DNA of 64,000 nucleotides from JBGAHD01 sp044226395 (GTDB lineage: Bacteria; Pseudomonadota; Gammaproteobacteria; Xanthomonadales; Ahniellaceae): the NCBI GenBank assembly GCA_044226395.1, contig JBGAHD010000004.1:310001-374000 (forward strand). Reading direction: 5' to 3'. The first letter of the stretch is position 1. The number at the start of each line of letters is the position of its first letter. Below the pieces are notes generated by a model. It was not told the origin of the DNA. It saw only the letters and a program-made list of their open reading frames with translations, and ran no database searches. Made by a program: the position numbers and the translations under genes. This document shows, piece after piece, positions 52,848-62,605 of the stretch.

Positions 52848-53035
52848 CCCCGCCGGTTCCCCGGCGCCGGGCCGTGTCCGCCCCCCAACCCCATGCCGGC
52901 CGGCCCGCGCGCCACTTTTCGCCGACACGGCGGCCGCGCGCGGCCGTGCTTTTCGTGCGCGCAATCACATCCGCGCAACCGGCGGGCGCGCACAATCGCG
53001 AGGCTGCGGCCCTGCGTGCCGTGGGGGAATTTGTC

Positions 53036-54778
53036 ATGAGCATTTCGACTATCGCGGCGCGCGCGCTCGCGGCGCTGGTGATCGCCACGGCCGTCGCGCC
53101 GACCACGCGCGCCGGCGACTGGGTGTTCGAATCGGACTTCGACGAAGCCACGACCGGCCCGTTCAATCCGCGCGAGGCCGCGCGCTTTCTGACGCAGTCG
53201 ACCTTCGGACCGAACCAGGCCAGCATCGCCCAGCTTGAGCTCATGGGCTATGACGCTTGGCTCAGTCGCCAGTTCACCCTGCCGGCCAGCACGCACCTGC
53301 CCTACCTCGACGCGCAGGCGGCTCAGGGCCTCGACGTCTATCAGAACTCGCGCCAGGAAGCCTTCTACAAGCGCGCGATCGAATCGGAAGATCAACTGCG
53401 CCAGCGCGTGGCCTATGCGCTGAGTCAGATCATCGTGGTGTCCGATCAGAACGGCGCGATCGAGAACGAACCGTTCGCGATGGCGCATTTCTACGATGTG
53501 CTGGTGCAAAACGCCTTCGGCAACTACCGCGAGTTGCTCGAGCAAGTGACCCTGCATCCGGTCATGGGCAATTACCTGTCCATGTTCAAGAACCGCAAAC
53601 CCGATGTCGCGGCCAACATCCGTCCGGACGAGAACTACGCGCGCGAAATCATGCAGCTGTTCTCGGTGGGTCTGGTGCGACTCAATGCCGACGGCACGGT
53701 GATGCTCGACGCGCAGAATCGCCCGATCCCGACTTACGACCAGAACACGATTCGCGGTTTCGCGCATGTGTTCACCGGCTGGAACGGGGCGCAGTGCCCG
53801 CAGTCGACGCCGCCGGAATGGTGGGAATGGGAGTACTGCCCTTCGGGTCCGGACAACAACCGTCAGCGCGGCTGGCGCCTGCCGATGGAATCGTGGGAGT
53901 CCTACCACGCCAGCGAAGGCACCAAGCAACTGCTGATCTATCCCGGCGTGACCCTGCCCAATGGCGTGCTGCCCGCGGGTGGCACGGCGCGCGCGAATTT
54001 GGAAACGGCGCTCGACAATGTCTTCAATCATCCCAATGTCGGACCGTTCCTGGCGCAGCGCCTGATCCAGCGCCTGACCACGAGCAATCCCTCGACGGCC
54101 TATGTCGCGCGCGTCGCCGCCAAGTTCAATGACGACGGCACGGCCTCGCACACGCGCGGCAATCTCCAAGCCGTGGTGCGCGCCATCCTGATGGACCCCG
54201 AGGCGCGTAATCCCGCGCAGGCGCCGGCGAATTTCGGCAAGCTGCGCGAACCGCTGCTGCGCGTCACGCAACTGTGGCGCGCGCTCGGTGGCCGCGCGGA
54301 CGATGGTCGCTTTCGCGAATGGAACGCCGAGTACTACGGCGCGCAAGCCGTGCTGCGTTCGCCGACCGTGTTCAACTTCTATCTGCCCGACTACAGCCTG
54401 CCGGGCGAGATCGCGACCCTGGGCCTGAAGTCGCCCGAATTCCAGATCACCACCGACACCTACATCACGCGCTTCGAAAACGAAGTCGCCGGCAAGATCT
54501 ACTGGGCGTATCTGGGCAATCCCGATCTCGACCCCACCGGGCACACGATCACGATCGATCAGCAAGGCTTGCTGGCGCGCGCGCAGCAGCCCGATCGCTT
54601 GCTCGATCAGATCGATCTGTTGTTCATGGCCGGCCGCATGTCGACCTTCATGCGCACGCAGTTGCGCAACCACATCAACGACATCGGCTACACCAGCTGG
54701 CCCGGCGCGCCGCGCGAACGCGTGCAGGACGCGCTGTGGTTGACCCTGACCAGCCCCGAATACGCCGTGGAGAAATGA
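53036..54778 (+). CDS. DUF1800 secreted protein
   Basis: 580 residues with a signal peptide (cleavage near TTRAGD). The DUF1800 body is clear: REAARFLTQSTFGP, HYD-like MGYDAWLSRQF, LRQRVAYALSQIIVVSD, ARGFAHVFTGWN (as RGFAHVFTGWN) and a C-terminal VFNFYLPDYSLPGEI. DUF1800 genes usually pair with DUF1501 genes, as here with 1 bp between them. They are exported and of unknown function, often on the cell surface. Confidence 0.93.
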   Translation: MSISTIAARALAALVIATAVAPTTRAGDWVFESDFDEATTGPFNPREAARFLTQSTFGPNQASIAQLELMGYDAWLSRQFTLPASTHLPYLDAQAAQGLDVYQNSRQEAFYKRAIESEDQLRQRVAYALSQIIVVSDQNGAIENEPFAMAHFYDVLVQNAFGNYRELLEQVTLHPVMGNYLSMFKNRKPDVAANIRPDENYAREIMQLFSVGLVRLNADGTVMLDAQNRPIPTYDQNTIRGFAHVFTGWNGAQCPQSTPPEWWEWEYCPSGPDNNRQRGWRLPMESWESYHASEGTKQLLIYPGVTLPNGVLPAGGTARANLETALDNVFNHPNVGPFLAQRLIQRLTTSNPSTAYVARVAAKFNDDGTASHTRGNLQAVVRAILMDPEARNPAQAPANFGKLREPLLRVTQLWRALGGRADDGRFREWNAEYYGAQAVLRSPTVFNFYLPDYSLPGEIATLGLKSPEFQITTDTYITRFENEVAGKIYWAYLGNPDLDPTGHTITIDQQGLLARAQQPDRLLDQIDLLFMAGRMSTFMRTQLRNHINDIGYTSWPGAPRERVQDALWLTLTSPEYAVEK

Positions 54779-54779
54779 C

Positions 54780-56198
54780 ATGAAGCGTCGCGAGTTTCTG
54801 CGCAACACGCTGACCGCTTGCACCACGAGCGCGATGTTCAGCTCGATGCTGGGCAAGCTGGCCCTGGCGCAATCGACCAATTCACCGCATCAACTGCTCG
54901 GCAGCGGCTATCGCGCCCTGGTGTGCGTGTTCCTGTACGGCGGCAATGATGCCTTCAACATGCTCGTGCCGCGCTCGAACGCGCTGTACAACACGTATGC
55001 GACCACGCGCGGCAACTTGGCGCTGCCGCAGGCGCAGTTGCTGGCGATCAATCCGACGGTGACGCCCTCCGATGGCGGACAGTACGGATTGCATCCGCGC
55101 ATGACGGGTCTGCAGTCGCTGTTCAATTCGGGCAAGGCCGCGCTTATCAGCAATGTCGGTCCGCTGATTCGACCGACCACGAAGCAGGATTTCGACAACG
55201 GCGTGTCGCTGCCGGCGCAGTTGTTCTCGCATTCCGATCAACAAGTGCTGTGGCAATCGCCGGCGGCGAATTCGGCGCAGCGTCTGGGCTGGGGCGGCAA
55301 GCTCGCCGATGTGTTCTTCGCCAGCAACACCAATCAGCAGCTGTCGATGAATGTGTCGCTCGATGGCGAGAATGTGTTCCAGGCGGGTCAGTCGGTGTCG
55401 CCCTACTTCCTCGGCGCGCAAGGCGTGGAGGAAATCTGGCCGATCGACGCCAATGACTGGAACGACCGTCGCCGCAACACCTTCAACGCGCTGCAGAACG
55501 CGACCTACGCGCATCCCTTCGAGCGCGCGCTGGCCAACAAGGTTAAGCGCACGCGTGAAGTGACGGCGGCGCTGGCCGCGCAACTCGACACGATGCCGAT
55601 CACCAATGCGCCGTTCACGATCTTCCAGCAAGCCTGGGCGGCGGCGGGCGTGAACGAGGTGCCGTGGTTCGGTCAGCAGTTGCGCATGGTCGCGCGCATG
55701 ATCGCGCTGCGCGCGGCGCTGGGCATGCAGCGACAGATCTTCCTGGTCGGGCTCGGCGGCTTCGACACGCACGACACGCAGTTGGTCGATCAGGATGAGT
55801 TGCTGCGCGATCTCTCGATCGGCGTGAAGGCCTTTTACGATTGCATGGCCTCGACGCAAATCGCCGCCGCCAACGACGTGACCTTGTTCACCGCCTCGGA
55901 CTTCGGCCGCACGCTGTCGAGCAATCGCAATGGCACGGACCACGGTTGGGGCTCGCATCATCTGGTCGTCGGCGGCGATGTCATCGGTCAGCGCATTTAC
56001 GGCACCATGCCCTCGCTCGCGGCGACCAATAATCCCGACGATGCCGGCTGGGGCCAGGTCATTCCCACGACCTCGGTCGATCAGTACGCGGCGACACTGT
56101 CGAAGTGGTTTGGTCTGTCGGACACGGATCGCGGCCTGATATTCCCGAATCTCGGCAATTTCAATTCGGCCAACTTGGGTTTCATGGCCGCGAGTTGA
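54780..56198 (+). CDS. DUF1501 secreted protein with Tat signal
   Basis: 472 residues. Tat signal MKRREFLRNTLTACTTSAMF; then YRALVCVFLYGGNDAFNMLVP, HPRMTGLQSLFNSGKAALISNVGPL, GFDTHDTQ and DFGRTLSSNRNGTDHGWGSHHLVVGG. These blocks resemble metal-binding motifs of the alkaline-phosphatase-like fold. Paired with the DUF1800 gene (GGAG inside the upstream gene acts as ribosome binding site). Exact enzymology unknown. Confidence 0.94.
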   Translation: MKRREFLRNTLTACTTSAMFSSMLGKLALAQSTNSPHQLLGSGYRALVCVFLYGGNDAFNMLVPRSNALYNTYATTRGNLALPQAQLLAINPTVTPSDGGQYGLHPRMTGLQSLFNSGKAALISNVGPLIRPTTKQDFDNGVSLPAQLFSHSDQQVLWQSPAANSAQRLGWGGKLADVFFASNTNQQLSMNVSLDGENVFQAGQSVSPYFLGAQGVEEIWPIDANDWNDRRRNTFNALQNATYAHPFERALANKVKRTREVTAALAAQLDTMPITNAPFTIFQQAWAAAGVNEVPWFGQQLRMVARMIALRAALGMQRQIFLVGLGGFDTHDTQLVDQDELLRDLSIGVKAFYDCMASTQIAAANDVTLFTASDFGRTLSSNRNGTDHGWGSHHLVVGGDVIGQRIYGTMPSLAATNNPDDAGWGQVIPTTSVDQYAATLSKWFGLSDTDRGLIFPNLGNFNSANLGFMAAS

Positions 56199-56235
56199 GT
56201 CGCGTCGGCGCGCGGCGCCTCGCGGCGTCGCGCGA

Positions 56236-57663
56236 TCACTCGCTGCTGGCGTCTTCGCTCGGATGATCGGGCGAGAGTTCGTCTTGCTCGGCCGGACGAT
56301 CGGCCGGGTCTTCGGCGGGCGGACCCATTTCATCGCCTTCGAGGCGTTCGAGCGCGTCGGGATCGGGCTGCGCCGCTTCCTCGGCCGCGGCCTCGTCGGT
56401 GGTTTCGATGCCGATGTGAAACGCGGCGAAGCCCGGCAGCACGACCTGGTTGAGCGCCATGCCGATCACGCGACCGCGAAACGGCGAAAGCAACTCGTGT
56501 TCTTCGTTTTGCACCGGATCGATGACCTTGCCCAGGCGTTGGCCCTGACGCACGCGATCGCCCAGACGCACGGTCGCGAACAGCATGCCGCCGTGATCGG
56601 CGCGCACCCATTTCGATTCGTAGAACGTCGCCTGCGGCTCGGCCCACATGCGAAAGCTGCGGGTCATGCCCATGCGGTGCATGAGGGTGTTGATCGCTTG
56701 CGTGGCGAAGTCGATCAGTTCCGGTTCCAGGCGCAGTGGCGCGCCGACTTCGAAGGTCACGGCCGGAATGCCGCGATCGGTCGCGCCCAGGCGCAACATG
56801 CCGCGCGTGCCGGGGCTGTGCAGCACCGGCGTGGCGCCGAACCCGCGCGTGAATTCGAGCACGCTGGGAATGGTCAGATCGCCGCGCACCTGCGGCAAGT
56901 TGGCGCGATCGAACGAACCGGTGTGGAAATCCACCAGCGCATCGCAGTGCACGATGATCTTGCGGAACAGACTCGCGGCGATGCGCGACGCGGCCGAGCC
57001 ATTGCTGGTGCCAGGAAAGTAACGATTGAGATCGCGCCGATCCGGCAGATAGCGCGAGCCGCGCGAGAAGCCCAACAAATTGACGATGGGCAGACCCACG
57101 ACCGTGCCATTGAGTTCGGCCGGATTGATGTCGTTGGCGACGCGACGCACGACTTCGATGCCATTGAGTTCATCGCCGTGCACGGCCGCGGTCAGACACA
57201 ATCGCGGCCCAGGCTGCATACCATGCACCACGAGCACGGGCGTGCTGATCGAACTGCCGTCGAAGGACTCACCGACTTTCCAGTTCAATTCCCGACGCTC
57301 GCCAACCGCGACGGTTTGATCGAGCAGGGTCACGTCGCCCCAAGGCTCGCCATCGCGCGGACGCGCTTCGCCGGCGGCGATGCCGAACTGCGCGGCTTCG
57401 AGTTCAGCCGGCGTGGGATCGGGCGGGCCGACGAATTCGATCGGACCGAGCGGGCCCATGTCGAGGGCTTCGGGCGTGGGCTCGATGGTCTTGATGGCGC
57501 CGCGCTGCGGCCGCGTGTTCGGACGCGAGGGACGCGCGTTATCGACGCTGGGTGGTCGCGGCGTCGGCGCCTGCTCGACCGGAAAATCCTGGGCCAGGAG
57601 CGGGCCGGCGCACAAGCCGGCGATCAGGACGAGCGCGCGCGTCACGCGCTCAACGCCCCGCAT
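56236..57663 (-). CDS. Secreted M14/aspartoacylase-like (AstE/AspA) hydrolase
   Basis: 475 residues. Signal peptide (MRGVERVTRALVLIAGLCAGPLLAQ) and Pro-rich linker; catalytic part TAAVHGDELNGIEVVRRV (HxxE zinc ligands), GFSRGSRYLPDRRDLNRYFPG and HCDALVDFHTGSFDRANLP (third zinc His), TFEVG near the end. The C-terminal ~60 residues are strongly acidic (DEAAAEEAAQPDPDALERLEGDE). It cleaves N-acyl amino acids or similar amides; substrate unknown. The 5' end overlaps the Zur gene's stop by 14 bp. Confidence 0.88.
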   Translation of the reverse strand: MRGVERVTRALVLIAGLCAGPLLAQDFPVEQAPTPRPPSVDNARPSRPNTRPQRGAIKTIEPTPEALDMGPLGPIEFVGPPDPTPAELEAAQFGIAAGEARPRDGEPWGDVTLLDQTVAVGERRELNWKVGESFDGSSISTPVLVVHGMQPGPRLCLTAAVHGDELNGIEVVRRVANDINPAELNGTVVGLPIVNLLGFSRGSRYLPDRRDLNRYFPGTSNGSAASRIAASLFRKIIVHCDALVDFHTGSFDRANLPQVRGDLTIPSVLEFTRGFGATPVLHSPGTRGMLRLGATDRGIPAVTFEVGAPLRLEPELIDFATQAINTLMHRMGMTRSFRMWAEPQATFYESKWVRADHGGMLFATVRLGDRVRQGQRLGKVIDPVQNEEHELLSPFRGRVIGMALNQVVLPGFAAFHIGIETTDEAAAEEAAQPDPDALERLEGDEMGPPAEDPADRPAEQDELSPDHPSEDASSE

Positions 57664-58165
57664 CGTTGCCTCGGCAGCGCTTGCACACGCCATGAACTTC
57701 GAGCGTCTGCGCCTCGGGCAGAAAACCCACGCGGCGCGCCTCGTCGATCAGCAAGCTCGAGATGCGCTCGTCGCACAGCTCGGTGGCGCCGGCGCAGACA
57801 TCGCAGATCAGGAACGGCACCGTGTGGCGCTCGCTCGGATGATGGCAACTCAGATACGCGTTGACCGATTCGAGCTTGTGGATGAAGCCGTGCTCGAGCA
57901 GGAAATCGAGCGCGCGGTACACGGTCGGTGGCGCCGCGCCATCGCGTTCGCCACGCAAGCGGTCGAGCAGATCATAGGCCTTGATCGGCTTGCCTTCGCG
58001 CGCGATCAGTTCCATCACGCGGCGACGCAAGGGCGTCAGGCGCAGTCCGCGTTGCTCGCAGACGGCCGTCACTTCATCGATGAAGTGCTGGGGCTGATGC
58101 GCGTGATCGTGATGGGCGTGGTGTTTCACCGGGGCCGAGAGGGTGACCGCGTCGGGACCGATCAT
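57650..58165 (-). CDS. zur: Zinc uptake regulator Zur (Fur family)
   Basis: 171 residues. A His-rich N-terminus (HHAHHDHAH) precedes the Fur winged helix: RGLRLTPLRRRVMELIAREGKPIKAYDLLDRL, PTVYRALDFLLEHGFIHKLESVNAYLSCHH. Structural zinc cysteines occur in pairs, CDVCAG and GVCKRC. The YRALDFLLEHGFIHKLES wording is that of Zur rather than Fur. It represses zinc acquisition genes when zinc is bound; the ZnuD-like and MerC-like genes at 50253-52814 carry candidate boxes. Confidence 0.93.
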   Translation of the reverse strand: MIGPDAVTLSAPVKHHAHHDHAHQPQHFIDEVTAVCEQRGLRLTPLRRRVMELIAREGKPIKAYDLLDRLRGERDGAAPPTVYRALDFLLEHGFIHKLESVNAYLSCHHPSERHTVPFLICDVCAGATELCDERISSLLIDEARRVGFLPEAQTLEVHGVCKRCRGNDAGR

Positions 58166-58190
58166 AGCATCGCCCGGGCGGGCGACTGCT

Positions 58191-58514
58191 TCACCAAGGC
58201 TGACCGGAACGCATGGTCCCGCGCAGGGTCGAGCGACCCGAGCGCGACAGCTCGCGACGCAAGGACGCGCCGCAATGACCGCAGACCGCCGCCTGCACGC
58301 GCACCGCGCGACTGCAAGCGGGGCATTCGATGAAGCGCGCGCGCAGGCCGGCCGTGATCAGCCAGCCGATCGGCCCGAGCAACGCGCCCAGCATCAGGCC
58401 CGCCCACAAGCGATTGCGCCACCAGCCCACGGCCGCGCCGACGACACCGCCGACCACCAGCCACGCGGTGATGATCAGCTCGTAGTGCCAGTGCGCGCTC
58501 AACCACGCCGTCAT
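58191..58514 (-). CDS. Small zinc-ribbon membrane protein
   Basis: 107 residues. Two hydrophobic helices (ELIITAWLVVGGVVGAAVGWW and LWAGLMLGALLGPIGWLI) are followed by a rubredoxin-like CPACSRAVRVQAAVCGHCGAS zinc ribbon (CxxC...CxxC) and a basic tail. Its ATG overlaps the gltX stop (ATGA), so it is expressed with gltX. Zur follows 25 bp downstream. Confidence 0.86.
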   Translation of the reverse strand: MTAWLSAHWHYELIITAWLVVGGVVGAAVGWWRNRLWAGLMLGALLGPIGWLITAGLRARFIECPACSRAVRVQAAVCGHCGASLRRELSRSGRSTLRGTMRSGQPW

Positions 58515-59923
58515 GCGCGATCGGCCGCCACGCGCGCCAGCGCCGCGTCGATGCGCGCGAGCGCGCCGTCGCGACCGGCGAGGAACACCGTGTGATCGAT
58601 CGAGGGCGAGACCGCCGTGCCGGTCATGGCCACGCGCAACGGCTGAGCGACCTTGCCCAGGCCTTCGCCGATCGATTCGGCCGCCTGCTTGAGCGCGGCG
58701 TCGACGGCGGCGACTTGCCACTGGGCCGCGGCGATGCCGGCCAGGGCGTCGCGCGCGGCGCGCAGCGCGTCCGCGGCGCGACCGCCGAAATGCTTGGCCA
58801 CGGCCTGCTCGTCGTAACCCGCGAGCGGGCGGTACCACACGCCCGCGCGCTCGGCCATTTCCTTGAGCGTCTTGACGCGATCGCGCAGCGCGACGATGAC
58901 ATCGGCCGGCTTCGGGCCCTGGCTCGGATCAATGCCGGCGGCGCGCAGATGCCATTCGAAATGCGGTGCCAGCGCGGCCGGATCGTCGGTCTTGAGGTAA
59001 TGCTGATTGAGCCACGCGAGCTTGTCGAAATCGAAACGCGAGGCGGCCTTGTTGACGTCGTCGACGCGGAAGAACTCGATCAATTCGGCGCGCGAGAAGA
59101 TCTCTTGATCGCCATGCGACCAGCCCAGGCGCGCGATGTAGTTCAACAGCGCGTGCGGCAGATAGCCGTCGTCGCGATATTGCATGACGCTCACCGCGCC
59201 ATGGCGCTTGGACAGCTTGTGGCCGTCCGGGCCATGGATCATCGGCAGATGCCCGAAGCTCGGCGGCGTCTTGCCCAGCGCGGCGTAGAGATTGATCTGA
59301 CGCGGCGTGTTGTTGATGTGATCCTCGCCGCGAATCACGTCGGTGATGGCCATGTCGATGTCGTCGACGACCACGGCGAAGTTGTAGGTCGGATGATTGT
59401 CCGAGCGCCAGATGATCAGATCGTCGAGTTCGGTGTTGGAAATCTCGATGCGGCCGCGCACGCGGTCGTCGAAGATCACGCTGCCCGCGTCGGGATTGCG
59501 GAAGCGGATGACCGGCGTGACGCCGGGCTCCGGCGCCACGCGCGTGCGGCAATGACCGTCGTAGCGCGGCTTGAGGCCCTGCTCCATCTGTTGCGCGCGA
59601 ATGCCGTCGACGCGCTCCTTGGAGCAATAGCAGCGATAGGCCTTGCCGGCGCGCACCAGGTCCTCGGCCACTTCGCGATAGCGATCGAGGCGTTGGGTCT
59701 GATAGATCGGGCCTTCGTCGTGCTCGAGCGCCAGCCAGCTCATGCCATCGAGGATGGCCTGCACGGATTCCTGCGTGGAGCGTTCGCGATCGGTGTCCTC
59801 GATGCGCAGAACGAATTGACCGCCGCGGCGACGCGCCTCGAGGTAGCAATACAGCGCGGTGCGCGCGCCGCCAATGTGCAGAAAGCCGGTGGGACTGGGA
59901 GCGAAACGGGTGCGACAGGACAT
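58511..59923 (-). CDS. gltX: Glutamate--tRNA ligase
   Basis: 470 residues, the usual length of bacterial GluRS. HIGH motif is SPTGFLHIGGARTALYCYL; KMSKS is HGPDGHKLSKRHGA; EDTDRERST and RGEDHINNTPRQ are also present. It charges tRNA-Glu with glutamate. A small zinc-ribbon protein is coupled downstream. Confidence 0.97.
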   Translation of the reverse strand: MSCRTRFAPSPTGFLHIGGARTALYCYLEARRRGGQFVLRIEDTDRERSTQESVQAILDGMSWLALEHDEGPIYQTQRLDRYREVAEDLVRAGKAYRCYCSKERVDGIRAQQMEQGLKPRYDGHCRTRVAPEPGVTPVIRFRNPDAGSVIFDDRVRGRIEISNTELDDLIIWRSDNHPTYNFAVVVDDIDMAITDVIRGEDHINNTPRQINLYAALGKTPPSFGHLPMIHGPDGHKLSKRHGAVSVMQYRDDGYLPHALLNYIARLGWSHGDQEIFSRAELIEFFRVDDVNKAASRFDFDKLAWLNQHYLKTDDPAALAPHFEWHLRAAGIDPSQGPKPADVIVALRDRVKTLKEMAERAGVWYRPLAGYDEQAVAKHFGGRAADALRAARDALAGIAAAQWQVAAVDAALKQAAESIGEGLGKVAQPLRVAMTGTAVSPSIDHTVFLAGRDGALARIDAALARVAADRA

Positions 59924-59995
59924 GGCGTGGTTGCCGGCGGGCAGCTCGAAAAGGAGCGAAATTCTAGCAGAACCGCCCGCGCGGCCCGGTTCGGT

Positions 59996-60424
59996 CTATT
60001 TGACCGTGATCGTGATCGGCGCCGATACCACCGGCGGATCGAACGGCACGTGCAAGGCATCGCCCAGCACCAGGCGCAGCGTGTGCTTGCCCGGGGCGAG
60101 TTTGATCGTGGTCTCGGTCTGTCCAGCGCCGAAATGGCGATGGTGTTCGTCATTGGGCAAGGGCTTGCTCAGATCCTCGGGCAAGTCGGCATCGATCAAC
60201 AAATGATGATGGCCGGTGTTGGGGACCTGGATTCCGGCCGGGGCCACCCCCATACCTTGAAGTCCGAATTTGACCGTGACCTCGCCCGAGACCGTGGCGC
60301 CATCGGCCGGTTCGATGAAATACACGCGGGCACCGGCGGGCGCGGTCGCGCGGCCCTCGGCGGCGTGCGCGGTTGGCGCGATGCAGGCGATCGCGAACAG
60401 GGCCCCTAAAAACTGGCGTAGCAT
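59996..60424 (-). CDS. DUF4399 secreted protein
   Basis: 142 residues. Signal peptide (MLRQFLGALFAIACIAPTAHA), then the DUF4399 pattern: RVYFIEPADGATVSGEVTVKFGLQGMGVAPAGIQVPNTGHHHLLID, a HHRHFGAGQTET region, KHTLRLVLGDALHVPFDPPVVS. The His-rich NTGHHHLLID and DEHHRH clusters suggest metal binding in the periplasm. It is divergent from the Atm1-like exporter. Confidence 0.93.
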   Translation of the reverse strand: MLRQFLGALFAIACIAPTAHAAEGRATAPAGARVYFIEPADGATVSGEVTVKFGLQGMGVAPAGIQVPNTGHHHLLIDADLPEDLSKPLPNDEHHRHFGAGQTETTIKLAPGKHTLRLVLGDALHVPFDPPVVSAPITITVK

Positions 60425-60517
60425 CTTGTCCTCCTCGCGCGGGCGCGCGTGATTGCCGGCCGCGACGCGGCCGATTTTCCGATTGTCCGCGCGCGCGCGT
60501 TCAACACAAGTCAAGGC

Positions 60518-62326
60518 ATGAGCGAAGAACTGCAAAATCCAACGTCCCCGCCCGCTGAAGTGGCGCGACGGCATTCGACCTGGTCGACCATCCGCGCGCT
60601 GCTGCCGCACGTTTGGACGTATCGCGGGCGCGTCGCCGTGGCGTTTTCTTTCCTGATCGCGGCCAAGCTGGCCACGATTGGCACGCCGATCCTGCTCAAG
60701 CATTTGGTCGACGCGCTCGATCGCAAGCAGGCCCTGCTGACCTTGCCGGTGGCGCTGCTGCTGGGCTATGGCGCGTTGCGGCTGACTTCGACCCTGTTCC
60801 AGGAATTGCGACAGGTCGTGTTCGCGCGGGTGATGGCGCGCACGGCGCGCATGATGGCCTTGAAGGTGTTCGAGCATCTGCACGCGCTGTCGCTGCGTTT
60901 TCATCTGGAGCGGCGCACCGGCGGCGTGTCGCGCGATCTCGAGCGCGGCATGAACGCGGTCAGCGATCTGCTCGACTGGACCATCTACACGATCGCGCCG
61001 ACCCTGCTCGAGATCGTGCTGGTGACCGCGATCCTGGTGACGCAATACGACTGGACCTTCGCCGCGATCACCATCGCCACGCTGGCGGCCTATGTGCTGT
61101 TCACCTTCTCGGTGACCGAGTGGCGCATGCGCTATTACCGCGCGGCCAATGAAGCCGACACCGCCGCGAACGCGCGCGCGGTGGATTCTCTGCTCAACTA
61201 CGAGACGGTGAAGTACTTCAGCAACGAAGGCTTCGAGTCGCGCACCTACGATCGCAATCTGGTTCAACTCGAGGAAGCGACGGTCAAGAGCCTCAAGACC
61301 CTGGCCGTGCTCAACATCGGTCAGAGCGGCATCGTCGCCATCGGCCTGACCTTGCTGGTTTGGCGCGCCGCCGCGGGCGTGGTCGAGGGGCGCATGACCA
61401 TCGGCGATCTGGTGCTGGTGAATGCGTTCTTGATTCAGTTGTCGATGCCGCTGAATTTTCTCGGCATGGTCTATCGCGAAGTGAAGCAGGCGCTGACCAA
61501 TATCGAGCGCATGTTCGATCTGCTGGCGGTGGAGCGCGACGTCAAGGACGCGCCGGATGCGCCGATGCTGCGCGTCGACGGCGCGCAAGTGCGCTTCGAA
61601 CAAGTGCGCTTTGCGTACGACCCGCGTCGCACGGTGCTGCACGGCGTGGATTTCGTGGTGCCCGCGGGGCACACGGTGGCGGTGGTGGGCGCGACGGGTT
61701 CAGGCAAGTCGACGCTGGCGCGCTTGTTGTTCCGCTTCTTCGACGTGAGCGATGGCCGCATCGTCATCGACGGCCAGGATATTCGCGAAGTGCGTCAGGA
61801 CAGCTTGCGCCAGACCATCGGCATCGTGCCGCAGGACACGGTGCTGTTCAACGATTCGATCTATTTCAACATTGCCTACGGTCGACCCGAAGCCACGCGC
61901 GAGGAAGTGATCGCGGCGGCGCGCGCGGCGCACATCCATGACTTCATCGCGAGCTTGCCGGACGGTTACGACACCGCCGTGGGCGAGCGCGGTCTGAAAC
62001 TTTCCGGGGGCGAGAAACAGCGCGTGGCGATCGCGCGCACGATCCTGAAGAACCCGAAGATCCTGATCCTGGACGAAGCCACGTCCGCGCTCGACACCAA
62101 GACCGAGCGGCGCATCCAGGCCGAGCTCGAGGAGATCTCGCGCGGTCGCACGACGCTTGTCATTGCGCATCGATTGTCAACGATCGTCGATGCCGATCAG
62201 ATCCTGGTGATGGACGCCGGACGCATCGTCGAACGCGGCACGCACGGCGATCTGCTCGCGCGCGATGGCCGCTATGCACAAATGTGGCGCATGCAGCAGG
62301 AAGCGATGGCCGAGGCCTCGGCCTGA
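60518..62326 (+). CDS. Atm1-type ABC exporter
   Basis: 602 residues. A half-transporter with six membrane helices (~35-330): WDTFAAITIA-like, NYETVKYFSNEGFES (the ETVKYF motif characteristic of Atm1/HMT1 types) and an ATPase with GATGSGKST, VPQDTVLFNDSI, KLSGGEKQRVAIARTIL, ILDEATSALD and IAHRLST. Atm1 exporters move glutathione conjugates or sulfur species for metal and Fe-S homeostasis. Start MSEELQ (60518) is chosen since AAGG lies just upstream. Confidence 0.9.
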   Translation: MSEELQNPTSPPAEVARRHSTWSTIRALLPHVWTYRGRVAVAFSFLIAAKLATIGTPILLKHLVDALDRKQALLTLPVALLLGYGALRLTSTLFQELRQVVFARVMARTARMMALKVFEHLHALSLRFHLERRTGGVSRDLERGMNAVSDLLDWTIYTIAPTLLEIVLVTAILVTQYDWTFAAITIATLAAYVLFTFSVTEWRMRYYRAANEADTAANARAVDSLLNYETVKYFSNEGFESRTYDRNLVQLEEATVKSLKTLAVLNIGQSGIVAIGLTLLVWRAAAGVVEGRMTIGDLVLVNAFLIQLSMPLNFLGMVYREVKQALTNIERMFDLLAVERDVKDAPDAPMLRVDGAQVRFEQVRFAYDPRRTVLHGVDFVVPAGHTVAVVGATGSGKSTLARLLFRFFDVSDGRIVIDGQDIREVRQDSLRQTIGIVPQDTVLFNDSIYFNIAYGRPEATREEVIAAARAAHIHDFIASLPDGYDTAVGERGLKLSGGEKQRVAIARTILKNPKILILDEATSALDTKTERRIQAELEEISRGRTTLVIAHRLSTIVDADQILVMDAGRIVERGTHGDLLARDGRYAQMWRMQQEAMAEASA

Positions 62327-62605
62327 AGCCGCGCGATCGCGTCGCGAGCGGTCGCATTCGTCGGACATCGTCAGGCTAGTCGCCCGATAGCGCGCGATTG
62401 TGCGGACGCACATGGAATGTCCGCGAGACAGGCGCGGGCGCGCGCCGATCGCGTCGCAGCGACTCGCGCGATCGGGCCCGAACGTGGCGGAGACTGTGAC
62501 GTTGGTTTGCTTCGCGGCCTTCGGGGGTTGTGCCACAATCTTCAGCCAGGAAGCGACGCTCGCCCCGAGCGTCACGGGGGGTGCGGGCCCTTAAGAGCCC
62601 GCCTG
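62327..62605. other. Leader region with two hairpins
   Basis: No convincing gene. GACGCTC (62555-62561) / GAGCGTC (62567-62573) and GCGGGC (62583-62588) / GCCCGC (62597-62602) precede the next gene; the second could cover its ribosome binding region. Confidence 0.5.
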